DNA of 64,000 nt from the NCBI GenBank assembly GCA_963735175.1, contig CAVTJX010000016.1, forward strand, positions 124,001-188,000, read 5' to 3'. The notes under the pieces are model-generated. The model was not told the DNA's origin and did not search any database. It saw nothing but the letters and a program-made list of their open reading frames with translations. The position numbers and the translations under genes were made by a program. Positions 21,392 to 30,296 of this stretch are shown in pieces (the first letter of the stretch is position 1; the number at the start of each line of letters is the position of its first letter). This DNA comes from CAVTJX01 sp963735175. GTDB lineage: Bacteria > Electryoneota > RPQS01.

Positions 21392-23038
21392 ATGCCAGCA
21401 GCGCCCTCCGAGAATCGGGTCCGGTTGATCAGCCAGGGGTACAACACCTGGAAGGTGCAAATCCTCTTTCCCGACGCACAGATCAGTGCCGCCGAGATCT
21501 CCAATCGGCTGCGCGAGGTCAAGGCCGAACTGGCATTCCACTTCGGCCTTTCGGACCAGCTCCTGGAGTACACGAAACTCCTCGGAAAGCAGGAAACCCG
21601 CGAGGGGCTGCTGGTTCAGATCTTAATCACCAAGCAACCCGTTCCCGGCGGCGCGCCCAGGTTTCGCGCTCTCCCCACCCATGGGGAGGATGGCACGGTG
21701 GTTTCCGACATGACGCTTGAAGCCGATTTCTTCCCCTATGATGAATTCGAACATCGTTTAACCCGGCAGAGTATCGAAGCCCGCCTGCGGCAGGAAGGCT
21801 TTGATCTCGAGTGCATTGACTGGCAAGTGATTCAGACGGCCCTCGAACGCGCCGAAGAAACTTTAGCGCCCGTCAAAGGCGTGACAATTGGCCGCGGCGT
21901 CCCTCCGCACTCCGGACAATCCTCCCGCATCACCTACGGCATCGGCTCGGGGAATGAGGCGGATATTACCTCGGCGTGGATGGGTGTGCGCCCGGTGACC
22001 CGCGGCGAATTTCTGCTCGAATCCTCCGCCGCCACAAGCGGCCAAGGATTTGGCCGCAATATTTACGGACGGGAACTCGAACCGCGGCGCGGCATTCAGA
22101 CGGTGCTGGCCGCCGGCAAGGGCACGCGACTGGTGACCCGCGGGGCGCAACTTATCGCCGATCGCGATGGCCTGTTGCTCTTCAAACGGGCGGGCCGCGA
22201 CAAACGCGACCGTGACGCTTACGACATGACTCCCGCCAAGATTATCGCGCAGGTCGTCGAAGCGGAAAGCTTCCGCGAGGCGCTGCGCTTCGACCTGGAT
22301 TTGTTTGAACCCGCGATGATCGTTGCCGACATTGACGCGGATTCGCGGATTGTCTCGGAGACTTCGCTCTTTGTTGACGGCAACGTCGGCCCCGGCGCCG
22401 TCATCGAATGCGCCGGGACTCTGCGCGTCACCGGAAACGTGCATGGCGCCGTGATCAAAAGCGGCCAGCACGCGTGCATTCACGGCAACGTTTCCGATTC
22501 GGATATCCAGGCCGAACTCACGCTGCAGATCCAGGGACGAGTAACCGATTCCAACCTGCGGGCCACGGACGTGATCGCCGGCGAGACCGAACGCGGCTCC
22601 GTCGAAGCCTTGCATCGCACATCCATCGACCGCATTGTCGAGGCCGGCGGCGCGGCCACGGCCATTCGCGTCAATCTGCACCGCTTTCTCGAACAACAGC
22701 AGACGGCGGGATGCGCGGCGCTCGAAGAACTCACGGTCTCATTACAGCAGATCCTCGCCGTCTTCGGCCCTGAGATCGCGTTCAATGTCACCGACGGCAC
22801 GGCCCAGCGCATGCTCTTAAAGTGGCTGCGGCAACAAAAGGCCGCCGAGGCGGTTGCCTTTACCCATGCGGAGGTCCAGGAATTCCGCGCGATTCTCGAA
22901 ATGATCCCTCTCATTCGCTCGCAGCTCCAGGCAATCGGCATGGAGTTACGCGATGTCACCGCGCGGCTTGAAAATACCCCCCCGGCCGCTCCGGCTGTTC
23001 CTGCCGCTGTAAACCGCACGGAAGAGGCGGGAACCTGA
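21392..23038 (+). CDS. FapA/DUF342-domain polymer-like protein
   Basis: This is a protein of about 548 aa. The N-terminal third contains LRQEGFDLECIDWQVIQTAL and VTIGRGVPPHSGQ, followed by the DUF342/FapA beta-helix-like repeats (ADIDADSRIVSETSLFVDGN, CAGTLRVTGNVHGAVIKSGQ, then three further turns). The C-terminus is helical. FapA proteins are cytoplasmic, bind membranes or nucleoid and are linked to sensing or cell-surface regulation; their biochemical role is not settled. Here it precedes a three-gene kinase/receiver module. The start is set at ATG 21392, before the conserved region; an earlier in-frame start at 21347 lacks a ribosome binding site. Confidence 0.75.
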   Translation: MPAAPSENRVRLISQGYNTWKVQILFPDAQISAAEISNRLREVKAELAFHFGLSDQLLEYTKLLGKQETREGLLVQILITKQPVPGGAPRFRALPTHGEDGTVVSDMTLEADFFPYDEFEHRLTRQSIEARLRQEGFDLECIDWQVIQTALERAEETLAPVKGVTIGRGVPPHSGQSSRITYGIGSGNEADITSAWMGVRPVTRGEFLLESSAATSGQGFGRNIYGRELEPRRGIQTVLAAGKGTRLVTRGAQLIADRDGLLLFKRAGRDKRDRDAYDMTPAKIIAQVVEAESFREALRFDLDLFEPAMIVADIDADSRIVSETSLFVDGNVGPGAVIECAGTLRVTGNVHGAVIKSGQHACIHGNVSDSDIQAELTLQIQGRVTDSNLRATDVIAGETERGSVEALHRTSIDRIVEAGGAATAIRVNLHRFLEQQQTAGCAALEELTVSLQQILAVFGPEIAFNVTDGTAQRMLLKWLRQQKAAEAVAFTHAEVQEFRAILEMIPLIRSQLQAIGMELRDVTARLENTPPAAPAVPAAVNRTEEAGT

Positions 23039-23295
23039 CATCAAACTTCACGCTCTGATGTCGCTTCGTTCCTAATTCCCCTATGATTGCCGCGAAACGC
23101 GGAGCTGCCTGCCGGTTCCGTGTTTTGTTTTTTCGCTTTCTCGCCGAAAGCGCCCGTATTTCGCCTACGATAACTACTATGGTCATTAGGCATAGTATAA
23201 CGCCGCCGTGCCCTCCTCGTCGCGATACTACTAAATATATCCGGAGGTCCATCTAAAAGAGACCCCCCACATTTATTCTTGCATTCAGATCCTTT

Positions 23296-23325
23296 TTGAC
23301 TTACCTTCTGTCGTTCTGTTATATA
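23296..23325 (+). promoter_or_regulatory. Promoter of the two-component operon
   Basis: TTGACT at 23296-23301 and TATATA at 23320-23325 (18-nt spacer; TTATAT one base earlier gives 17) fit the housekeeping consensus. They follow about 250 bp with no gene (23039-23295), which contains a CGCTTTC/GAAAGCG inverted repeat at about 23137-23155. Confidence 0.65.
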
Positions 23326-23341
23326 CTTGTTCGGTGGCGCT

Positions 23342-24037
23342 GTGCCGCCGGAATCCACGGCAGTATTCGCGGAGGATGGAATTTCGGCTCCGGAACTCAT
23401 AGACGGCATGGAACAACAGCGAATCACGGCTGCAATCCTCGGCGCGCTGGCGCATGAGGTCAATAATCCGTTGCAGGGGATTCTGTCGTTAACCGCCGTA
23501 CTGAGCCGCGAATGCGAAGCGAATCCGCAGAATCAGGTACGCCTCGAGCAGATTCGCAGCGGCTTGCGGCGCGTTGCCCGGGTCGTCGAAAGCTTCTCGG
23601 TGGCTTACGGCAATCTGCCGCGCCCACCCGACGAGGTACCGCTCGATCGGCTGCTCGAGTGGCTGCACGCCACCTTCGCCGAACAGCAATTTCGCGTTGA
23701 ATCCGCGACCAACGCCAATCCGGAATTGCGCGTCATCTGTTTGGGACCGGAACTTGTCAGGCTGGTCGGTGATGCCCTGTCCGTTCCCGCCGTCGAACAA
23801 CGCACGATCCGCGTTCGCGTCGACGACGGCGATGGTTGGATTCACCTGATCTGCGAACGGCCGGACGTAACGGACGGGTTGCCGGAATGGAACGGAATTC
23901 AAGGAACTGCCGGCTTCTCGGGCCTCGCCGTGCTGATCCATGAAATGATAACACTGTGTGGCGGCGCCGCCGCCTTTCGCTGGGACGATACTTCTTTGAG
24001 CGGGATCCGGTTGACTTTCAGAACACGGATGGGATAG
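23342..24037 (+). CDS. Histidine kinase-like protein with degenerate ATPase domain
   Basis: The product of about 231 aa has a HisKA dimerisation helix with the phospho-accepting motif LGALAHEVNNPLQGILSLTAV. The following domain keeps only traces of the HATPase fold: I find no N-box Asn, no DxGxG and only a weak late glycine segment (GLAVLIHEMITLCGG). It may therefore dimerise and be phosphorylated by a partner kinase rather than bind ATP itself. It is the first gene of an operon with a dual receiver (15 bp downstream) and a full kinase. GTG 23342 lies just after the predicted transcription start; ATG 23408 (MEQQRITA) is the alternative. Confidence 0.7.
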   Translation: MPPESTAVFAEDGISAPELIDGMEQQRITAAILGALAHEVNNPLQGILSLTAVLSRECEANPQNQVRLEQIRSGLRRVARVVESFSVAYGNLPRPPDEVPLDRLLEWLHATFAEQQFRVESATNANPELRVICLGPELVRLVGDALSVPAVEQRTIRVRVDDGDGWIHLICERPDVTDGLPEWNGIQGTAGFSGLAVLIHEMITLCGGAAAFRWDDTSLSGIRLTFRTRMG

Positions 24038-24052
24038 GCACAGAGGGAGACG

Positions 24053-25183
24053 ATGAACACACACGTTGCTCACGTTTTAGTAGTCGATGATGATCCGCTG
24101 GTACTCGCGGGCTTCCGCGAAATCCTCACGCGCGAAGGCCTTGAAGTCACCGCCGTCTTCTCCGGACGCGAGGCGCTGGACAAAATCGAGGCCCAGTCCT
24201 TCGATCTGATTCTCACGGATCTGTTGATGCCGCGCGTCAGCGGCCTCGAAGTCGTACGCTTCGCCCATGAGAAACGCCCCGACGCTGCGATTATCGTCGT
24301 CACCGGTTACGCCTCAGTGCGTTCGGCGGTCGATGCGCTGCGAGTCGGCGCCCACGACTACCTGATCAAACCCTGCGACGAGAACGAACTCCTGTTCCGG
24401 GTTCGCATGGGGCTCGAGCGGGTGCAGTTGCGTCGCGATCTGCGCACCAAGGAACTCGACGCCGAAAAAATGAAGGCCATCGCCCAGACCGCGGTGACGG
24501 TCAACGACCAGATCAACACCCCGCTCAACGTCATCCTCAACAGCACCGAACTCATCCGGCTCAAGCTGTCCGGTGACTCCGTGGAAGTCAAGCAGTCGCT
24601 CGATTTCATCGGCCAGGAAGTGGGCAAGATCAAGTCTGTTATCCAGCGGCTGGCGAAGATCGTCGACCCCAAGATCAAGGAGTACTCCTCGGGCGCCGTC
24701 TTCATGGTCGACGTCGACAGCGCCGAACATGAACTCACTGCCGCCGACACCGCCGGCAGCCGCCGGCGGATCCTGATCGTCGACGACGAACAGTTCATGG
24801 TCCACACGCTCTCGAAAATTCTCGACGCGCTCGGCTACGACGTGATCTGCGCCTACGGCGGCCGCGAAGCTTACCGGATCTGCCTCTCGCAAAAGGTCGA
24901 TCTCGTCGTCTCCGACCTGCACATGCCCGACATGAGCGGCCTCGAACTGCTTACATCGATCAAATCCCACGATCCCGGCATCCCCGTGATTCTCGTGACC
25001 GGCTACGGAATCGACCGGGCGCGCGAATCCGCCGGCAAGTGGAAAGCGGACGGCTTCCTGGGCAAGCCGTTCCGGATTGTGGACCTCCAGAATCTTATCG
25101 AACAGACCCTGTCCGGACTGAATGCCACGGCCCGCAGCCGCGAAGCCTTGTCCCGGGCCGCGTCATCACAAGGAGTGGCATGA
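24053..25183 (+). CDS. Dual-receiver response regulator with an inactive HisKA-like linker
   Basis: This 376-aa protein has REC1 (about 5-120; LVVDDDPLVL, LILTDLLMP with the phospho-Asp, VVTGYAS, LIKPCDE) and REC2 (about 240-360; LIVDDEQFMV, LVVSDLHMP, LVTGYG, LGKPFR). The 100-residue middle reads TAVTVNDQINTPLNVILNSTEL, matching the HisKA motif HEINNPLNVI except that the catalytic His is replaced by Asn or Asp. It is thus a receiver-pseudokinase-receiver protein without an output domain. It could act as a phospho-relay hub or sink between the kinases encoded on either side. Its stop overlaps the next start (ATGA), so it is translationally coupled to that kinase. Confidence 0.85.
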   Translation: MNTHVAHVLVVDDDPLVLAGFREILTREGLEVTAVFSGREALDKIEAQSFDLILTDLLMPRVSGLEVVRFAHEKRPDAAIIVVTGYASVRSAVDALRVGAHDYLIKPCDENELLFRVRMGLERVQLRRDLRTKELDAEKMKAIAQTAVTVNDQINTPLNVILNSTELIRLKLSGDSVEVKQSLDFIGQEVGKIKSVIQRLAKIVDPKIKEYSSGAVFMVDVDSAEHELTAADTAGSRRRILIVDDEQFMVHTLSKILDALGYDVICAYGGREAYRICLSQKVDLVVSDLHMPDMSGLELLTSIKSHDPGIPVILVTGYGIDRARESAGKWKADGFLGKPFRIVDLQNLIEQTLSGLNATARSREALSRAASSQGVA

Positions 25184-26838
25184 ACGAACTCTCCGGGACG
25201 GTCGAAAAACCATCCCCTGCCGTCAACGGCTTGGTCTTGGATGCTCCGCCGCTCTGCGGGCGGCGGTTGCTCGTCGTCGATGACGAAGAGGTCATTCGGC
25301 AAATTGTGCAGGGTTTTCTGGGTGTGGAAGGCTGGGAAGTCGACTCCGTTTCCGGCACGGACGCCGCGTTCGCCCAATTTTCAAACCAGCGTTATCCGGT
25401 CGTGCTGTGTGACGTGCATCTGCCCGGCAACAGCACCGATCTCCTGCGGCGGCTGAAGGCGCAAAGTCCCGCCACCCAGGTGATCATGTTCACTGGCGAT
25501 CCCACGGTCGGCTCGGTGCGCGAGGCGCTGCAACATGGCGCGTACGAGTACGTCCCCAAGCCCTGCCGCCGCGAGGAACTGGTGCACATTGTGCAGCGCG
25601 CTTACGAGAAGTACCAACTCCTCTGTGAGCAGACGCGGCTGCAGACCGAAAACGAACTCTATCGCCGCCACCTTGAAGAACTGGTGGAAAAGCGCTCCGC
25701 CCAACTGCGCGAAAGCGAGCTGCGGTATCGCGCGATTTTTAACCGGGCCGTCGACGCGATTTTCCTCGTCGACATCGCCACCGGCACGGTCTGCGATCAC
25801 AACATCGCCGCCGCCCGGCTACTCGATCTCCACGGCGCAAAACTGGCGAATTGCCCGATCAGCGATTTCGCGGGGGATCATTTCGCCGGAGCGCTGCGCG
25901 AAGCCGCCGCTGACGGCCATCGCGAGTGGCGTTTCGAACGTGTCGCTTTCAAGGCCGGCCATAACCAGCCCCGCTTCGCGCAAGTGTCCGTGGGCAAAGT
26001 CGAGTTCGAACGCCAGGTTTGTCTGCAAATCGTAGCCCGCGACATCACTGAGCAGTTGGAACTTGCCGAACGCACGGAGATTATGGAAAACGAGCTGCTC
26101 GCCGAACAGCGCCTCGCCGCCATCGGCCTCCTCGCCTCCGGCATCGCGCATAATATCAACACGCCGCTGATGGGCATCTACGGTTCGGCCCAGCTCATCA
26201 AGATGAAGCACCCCGATTTCCGCGACATCGACGGCGTGATCACCCAGGTGGAGCGCATCAACGGCATCGTCCGCAACCTCATGTGGAAGAGCCGCCAGGA
26301 ACAGGACACCTCCTACCAGGAGATCGACCTGAACCAGCTCCTGCAGGAGGAACTGCGCTTTCAGGAAGCCGACATGGAGTTCAAGCACAACGTCGAGAAG
26401 CACTTCAGCTTCGCCGATGACGTGCCCACCATCGTCGGCCGCTACAGCGACTTCTCGCAGTCGATCATGAACGTCGTGCGTAACGCCCTCGACGCCATGC
26501 ACGAGGTCGAGCACAAGGTCCTGTCCGTGACCACCGAGGTCCACGGCGACGACATTCGCCTGACCGTCGCCGACAACGGCTGCGGCATCGCCGCCGACAA
26601 CCGCGACAAGCTCTTCGTCCCGTTCTACACGACCAAGCCACTCGCCGGCCGCGACGGCGGCCAGCCGTCGGGCACCGGGCTCGGCCTTTCCACGGTGCAG
26701 CGCCTGCTCACTCCCTACGGCGTGCGCTTCGCCATCGACAGCGAACCCGGCCACGGCGCCACCTTCACCTTCTGTATTCCCATCGAAGCCAACTCCGACT
26801 TCAGCAAGTGCACGGATCCCGGCATGGGTCTGATGTAG
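25180..26838 (+). CDS. Hybrid sensor histidine kinase (REC-PAS-HisKA-HATPase)
   Basis: ATG at 25180 follows AGGAG (25171-25175) and overlaps the previous stop. The 552-aa product has a receiver at the N-terminus (LLVVDDEEVIRQI, VVLCDVHLPG, MFTGDPT, VPKPCRRE), a coiled coil (about 140-180), a PAS domain (AIFNRAVDAIFLVDIATGTV), HisKA with the phospho-His in LASGIAHNINTPLMGIYGS, and HATPase with VVRNALDAM (N box), VADNGCGI (G1) and GTGLGLSTV (G2). It has no membrane segment, so it is a soluble kinase that senses through PAS. A receiver placed before the kinase suggests input from another phospho-donor. A terminator follows. Confidence 0.9.
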   Translation: MNELSGTVEKPSPAVNGLVLDAPPLCGRRLLVVDDEEVIRQIVQGFLGVEGWEVDSVSGTDAAFAQFSNQRYPVVLCDVHLPGNSTDLLRRLKAQSPATQVIMFTGDPTVGSVREALQHGAYEYVPKPCRREELVHIVQRAYEKYQLLCEQTRLQTENELYRRHLEELVEKRSAQLRESELRYRAIFNRAVDAIFLVDIATGTVCDHNIAAARLLDLHGAKLANCPISDFAGDHFAGALREAAADGHREWRFERVAFKAGHNQPRFAQVSVGKVEFERQVCLQIVARDITEQLELAERTEIMENELLAEQRLAAIGLLASGIAHNINTPLMGIYGSAQLIKMKHPDFRDIDGVITQVERINGIVRNLMWKSRQEQDTSYQEIDLNQLLQEELRFQEADMEFKHNVEKHFSFADDVPTIVGRYSDFSQSIMNVVRNALDAMHEVEHKVLSVTTEVHGDDIRLTVADNGCGIAADNRDKLFVPFYTTKPLAGRDGGQPSGTGLGLSTVQRLLTPYGVRFAIDSEPGHGATFTFCIPIEANSDFSKCTDPGMGLM

Positions 26839-26861
26839 GTCTCCGCTACACGCCGATAGAG

Positions 26862-26895
26862 AACGCCCGCGATCGCAAGACCGCGGGCGTTTGCT
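26862..26895 (+). terminator. Terminator of the two-component operon
   Basis: AACGCCCGCG (26862-26871) and CGCGGGCGTT (26882-26891) form a ten-bp stem 23 bases after the stop. It may also serve the convergent miaA gene. Confidence 0.8.
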
Positions 26896-26916
26896 ATAAT
26901 ATCCTTAATCACGGCG

Positions 26917-26952
26917 TAGGGGCGGGTTAAGGTCCGCCGCAACCCGCCCGTG
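26917..26952. repeat. REP-like palindrome overlapping the 3' end of miaA
   Basis: TAGGGGCGGGTT begins the unit. The arms GGCGGGTT (26921-26928) and AACCCGCC (26941-26948) pair around a 12-nt loop. Related units lie at 39919-39937, 45806-45842 and 54051-54078. The last codons and stop of miaA lie inside this unit. Confidence 0.7.
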
Positions 26953-27915
26953 AACCTGTCCGGAAATCCTCCGCAATCCTCTCCGCCACGTCCTCCGCCG
27001 ATTCGTCAAAACGGCGCTGTATCCACACCGCCCGTGAATCCTTGCGGAACCAGGTGAGCTGCCGCTTCACGTAGTGCCGCACGGCCTTGCGAATGTCTTC
27101 AATCATCTGCTCGCGGGAAATTTCGCCGCGCAGATACGGAAATACTTCCTGATACCCATGTGTGCGCAGCGCGTTGCAGTTGCGCTCGTTGAAACCTGAG
27201 GCCAGCAGACAGCGCACTTCCTCCACCAGCCCGCCCTCCACCATTTCCAGCGCCCGGCGGTTCACGCGCTCATACGTCTGTGCCCGGTCGCCGTAAAGAA
27301 AATACAGATGGAACGGATGCTCGAGCGGTTGCGTGGGCTGACTTTGCAATTCCGAAAGCTTTGCGCCCCCGGCACGGCTTACCGCAAGACCGCGCAGCAT
27401 CCGGTGATGATCTTGTGGATTCGTCCGCGCCGCCAGTTCCGGATCGCGCGCCAGCAGTTCCGCATACAATACCTCGCCGCCGCGCTCCGCAAGCTCCGCC
27501 CGCAGCGCCGCGTAATCGATTTCCGCTTCCGCCTCCGCCTCGTAAAAGCCGTCCAGCAGCGCGCGCAAATAGAGCATCGACCCGCCCACCACCACCGGCA
27601 CGTGCCCGTGTCTCACGAATCTCCACAATCCGCCCGCGCGCCTCCCGCGAGAAATCCCCCGCCGTCCAGCGCTCGCAGATCGACTTCTCATTGATGAAAT
27701 GATGCCGCACCCGCGCAAGCTGTTGCGGGACTGGGTTTGGCCGTGCCGATTTCCAGTTCGCGGAAGATCTGGCGCGAATCGGCGTTAACAATTTCCCCCT
27801 TGAGGAGTTCCGCAAGGGGGATGGAAACGTCGGTCTTGCCCGAGGCCGTGGTCCCGGCAAGAATCAACACGCGCGATGCGTTATTCGGTGCGTTTGAAGC
27901 GGCGGTCAAGTTCAC
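26927..27915 (-). CDS. miaA: tRNA dimethylallyltransferase; two frameshifts
   Basis: The product adds a dimethylallyl group to A37 of tRNAs that read UNN codons. The N-terminus has the P-loop LAGTTASGKTDVSIPLA and IVNADSRQIFRELEIGTAKP. The frame changes near 27730 to give HHFINEKSICERWTAGDF, and again near 27615 to give HVPVVVGGSMLYLRALLDGF. The C-terminal part (LTWFRKDSRAVWIQR) carries the tRNA-binding region. Reconstructed length is about 329 aa, normal for MiaA. Its start overlaps the end of mutL by 35 bp, and its last codons are encoded by a REP-like palindrome. Both breaks fit missing or extra bases in sequencing. Confidence 0.85.
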
Positions 27916-29636
27916 TCAATTTCAGATGGATCACCGTGGGCCGCCCGTGCGGACAGGTCAGCGGAAACTTGGTCGCGAACAATTCGTCCACGAGGCTGTT
28001 CATCTCCTCGGGCGTCAGTGCGTCACCTGCCTTCACCGCCGCGCGGCAGGCGAAACTCGCGGCCAGCGCGTCCCGCGGCGCAAAACTTGCCCGCCGGAAT
28101 TCGCCGTATTCTTCGATCAGCGCGTGAACCATTCCTACTTCGGAGACGCGTTTCAGTCCCGCCGGTACGGCCTCGACGCTGTATGTGCGTTCGCCAAAGT
28201 CGCGGATCTGAAATCCCAGGTCATCCAAATCCGTCCGCAGTTCGGCAAAGGTCGCATCTTCCTCGGGCGTCAGTTCCAACAGCATCGGAAACAACAGTTG
28301 CTGCGAATGGAACATCCGCTCTTCAAAGCTCCGCAATGCGCGTTCGTACAAAATCCGCTCGTGCGCCGCGTGCTGGTCGATGATCGCCACGCCCGACTGA
28401 ATCTGCGAAATCAGGTACTTGTCATGCACCTGAAAAATCGCCGGTCGGAAGAGTGACACCAGCGGCGTTTCGTGTCTTTCCTCCGGATTTACCGCCTGAC
28501 TCGTCTGTGGCGGCGGAACCAGCGGCAATGTGAACTCGCCGACCGCCTGAGACGCCGCCGTCGCAGGCATGAGCGGCCACATGCTCCCCGGCGTGGCTCC
28601 CTGCGATTCGTCGCGCGGCGCCGCCAGCCCCGTCAACGGCTCGTGCGTCAGTGTCGCCGGTAATGCGTTGCGCAATGCGCGATACACGGCCGCATGCACC
28701 CGCGCCTCGTCCGCGAACTTGACCTCCATCTTCGACGGATGCACGTTTACGTCGACGTCCGACGGCGATACGTCCAGCGACAGCACATAAAACGGCCATT
28801 CGCCCGGCTCCAGCAGCTCCTTCATCGCCGCCTTCACCGCAGAGTGAATCAGCGGGCTCTGAATCGGCCGCCGGTTCAGATACAGAAACTGATCGCCGCG
28901 CGACTTCTTCGACAACTCCGCCTTACCCAGCACACCTGTCACGCGCACGCCCGCCGCGTCGAAGTCGACTTCCAGCACTTTGTCGGAAATTCCCGCTCCG
29001 TAGAGATCTTCCAGCCGCACTTTTAAGTTCGCCGCCGGTAGATTGTACTCCAGCGTCGCGTCGTGCGTGAACGTCCAGCCGATCTTCGGGATAAGCCAGC
29101 GCGTACTGTTTGAATGTCTTCACGAGGTGCGCCAGCTCGGTCGCCGCACTCTTTAGAAAACGCGCTCGCGCCGGGGTGTTAAAGAACAGCGAATGTACCG
29201 CCAGCGACGTTCCCTTGGGCGCAGCGATCCGCGATTCATGGCTGATCGTTCCGCCTTCAATCCGCAGCAGCGTGCCGCCCGTGTCGGCTTCCGTACGACT
29301 ACGAATTTCGATGAAGCTCACCGACGCGATGGACGGCAGCGCCTCGCCGCGAAATCCCAGCGTCCTGATCGCGAACAGATCCTCGGGCCGCGAAAGCTTT
29401 GACGTGGCGTGACGCTCGAAGGCCAGATAGAGGTCACCCCGCGTCATGCCGCTGCCATCATCCACCACCTGCAATAGCTCGCGCCCCTGTCCCTTGGCGG
29501 TAATCTGTATCCGCGTCGCGCCCGCGTCCAGCGCGTTTTCCACCAGTTCCTTCAAAACGGAGCTCGCCCGCTCCACCACCTCGCCCGCGGCGATCTGGTT
29601 GACGACGTGTTCCGAAAGGATGCGGATCTCAGCCAC
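27881..29636 (-). CDS. mutL: DNA mismatch repair protein MutL; one frameshift
   Basis: The N-terminal GHKL ATPase has IAAGEVVERASSVLKELVENALDAG, VDDGSGM, ATSKL and TLGFRGEALPSIASV. The frame shifts near 29090, after LVKTFKQYALAYPE, and resumes with LYGAGISDKVLEV. The C-terminal domain has DQHAAHERILYE, the metal-binding endonuclease motif of MutL proteins that nick DNA, together with ACRAAVKAGD and CPHGRP. It therefore belongs to the latent-endonuclease type rather than the MutH-dependent type. The reconstructed protein is about 585 aa, with a Pro-rich linker in the middle. It overlaps the cyclodeaminase gene upstream by 8 bp and miaA downstream by 35 bp. Confidence 0.92.
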
Positions 29637-30285
29637 CGATTTTCACCTCGAGAATGCGCCGCACCTCGTCGAGCTTCGCCCGCGCGGTGGTGCGCGCCGC
29701 CGCGACCTTGGCGCGGTACGCCGGGCCGTCTTCGGCCGGCAATCCCGCGAGGTTGATCAGCACGTTCGCCGCCGCCCCTTCCAGCCCCGCCAGCAGCATC
29801 TCCGCGCCCGTGCCCGCGTCCGACACCGTGTTCACGTTGCCATGCTCGGCGATTTCCGCAGCAAAACCCAGCGCCTCGAGGCACAGCGCCATCGTCGATT
29901 CCGGAACGCTCACGGCTTCCCGCGTCGCCGCCAGGATCTCCGCCTGCTTCGCCGCAGTCTCGGCTGCGTCACGCTCCGGCAGTTTGTTGGCCGCGCGGTA
30001 ACGGTTGAAAGCGGCCGTGTCGTCGTCGATGCGCTCGGTCAGTTGCGCGCGCAATTCTTCCAGCCGCGTGCGCAGTTCCGTCATCCGCGCCGCCACGTCC
30101 ACGTAATTTTTCTTGCCGATGGTGAGGTTCGTCACCATCACCAGCAGCGCCGCGCCCAGCGAGCCCGCCAGCGCCGCCACGCTCCCGCCGCCGGGAGCCG
30201 GCGCCTTGGAAGCCACTTGTTCCACAAATCCCAATACCGGCTGGTAAACGAGCCGCGCCGGGAAGTCCTTGGCATTGACAGTCAT
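29629..30285 (-). CDS. Formiminotetrahydrofolate cyclodeaminase family protein
   Basis: This 218-aa protein matches the FTCD C-terminal domain throughout: PAPGGGSVAALAGSLGAALLVMV, TLTIGK-like NLTIGKKNYVDV, ERIDDDTAAFNRYRAA and NVNTVSDAGTGAEML. Family members convert 5-formiminotetrahydrofolate to 5,10-methenyltetrahydrofolate and ammonia in histidine breakdown, or act as methenyl-THF cyclohydrolases. It lies 11 bp downstream of a separate formiminotransferase gene, so the mammalian-type two-domain enzyme is split into adjacent genes here. The frame is intact. Confidence 0.88.
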   Translation of the reverse strand: MTVNAKDFPARLVYQPVLGFVEQVASKAPAPGGGSVAALAGSLGAALLVMVTNLTIGKKNYVDVAARMTELRTRLEELRAQLTERIDDDTAAFNRYRAANKLPERDAAETAAKQAEILAATREAVSVPESTMALCLEALGFAAEIAEHGNVNTVSDAGTGAEMLLAGLEGAAANVLINLAGLPAEDGPAYRAKVAAARTTARAKLDEVRRILEVKIGG

Positions 30286-30296
30286 GGTCAGAGCCG

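Noticed and set aside
23137..23155. CGCTTTC/GAAAGCG hairpin after the FapA-like gene as a terminator
   Set aside because: The stem is short and no T tract follows on either strand.
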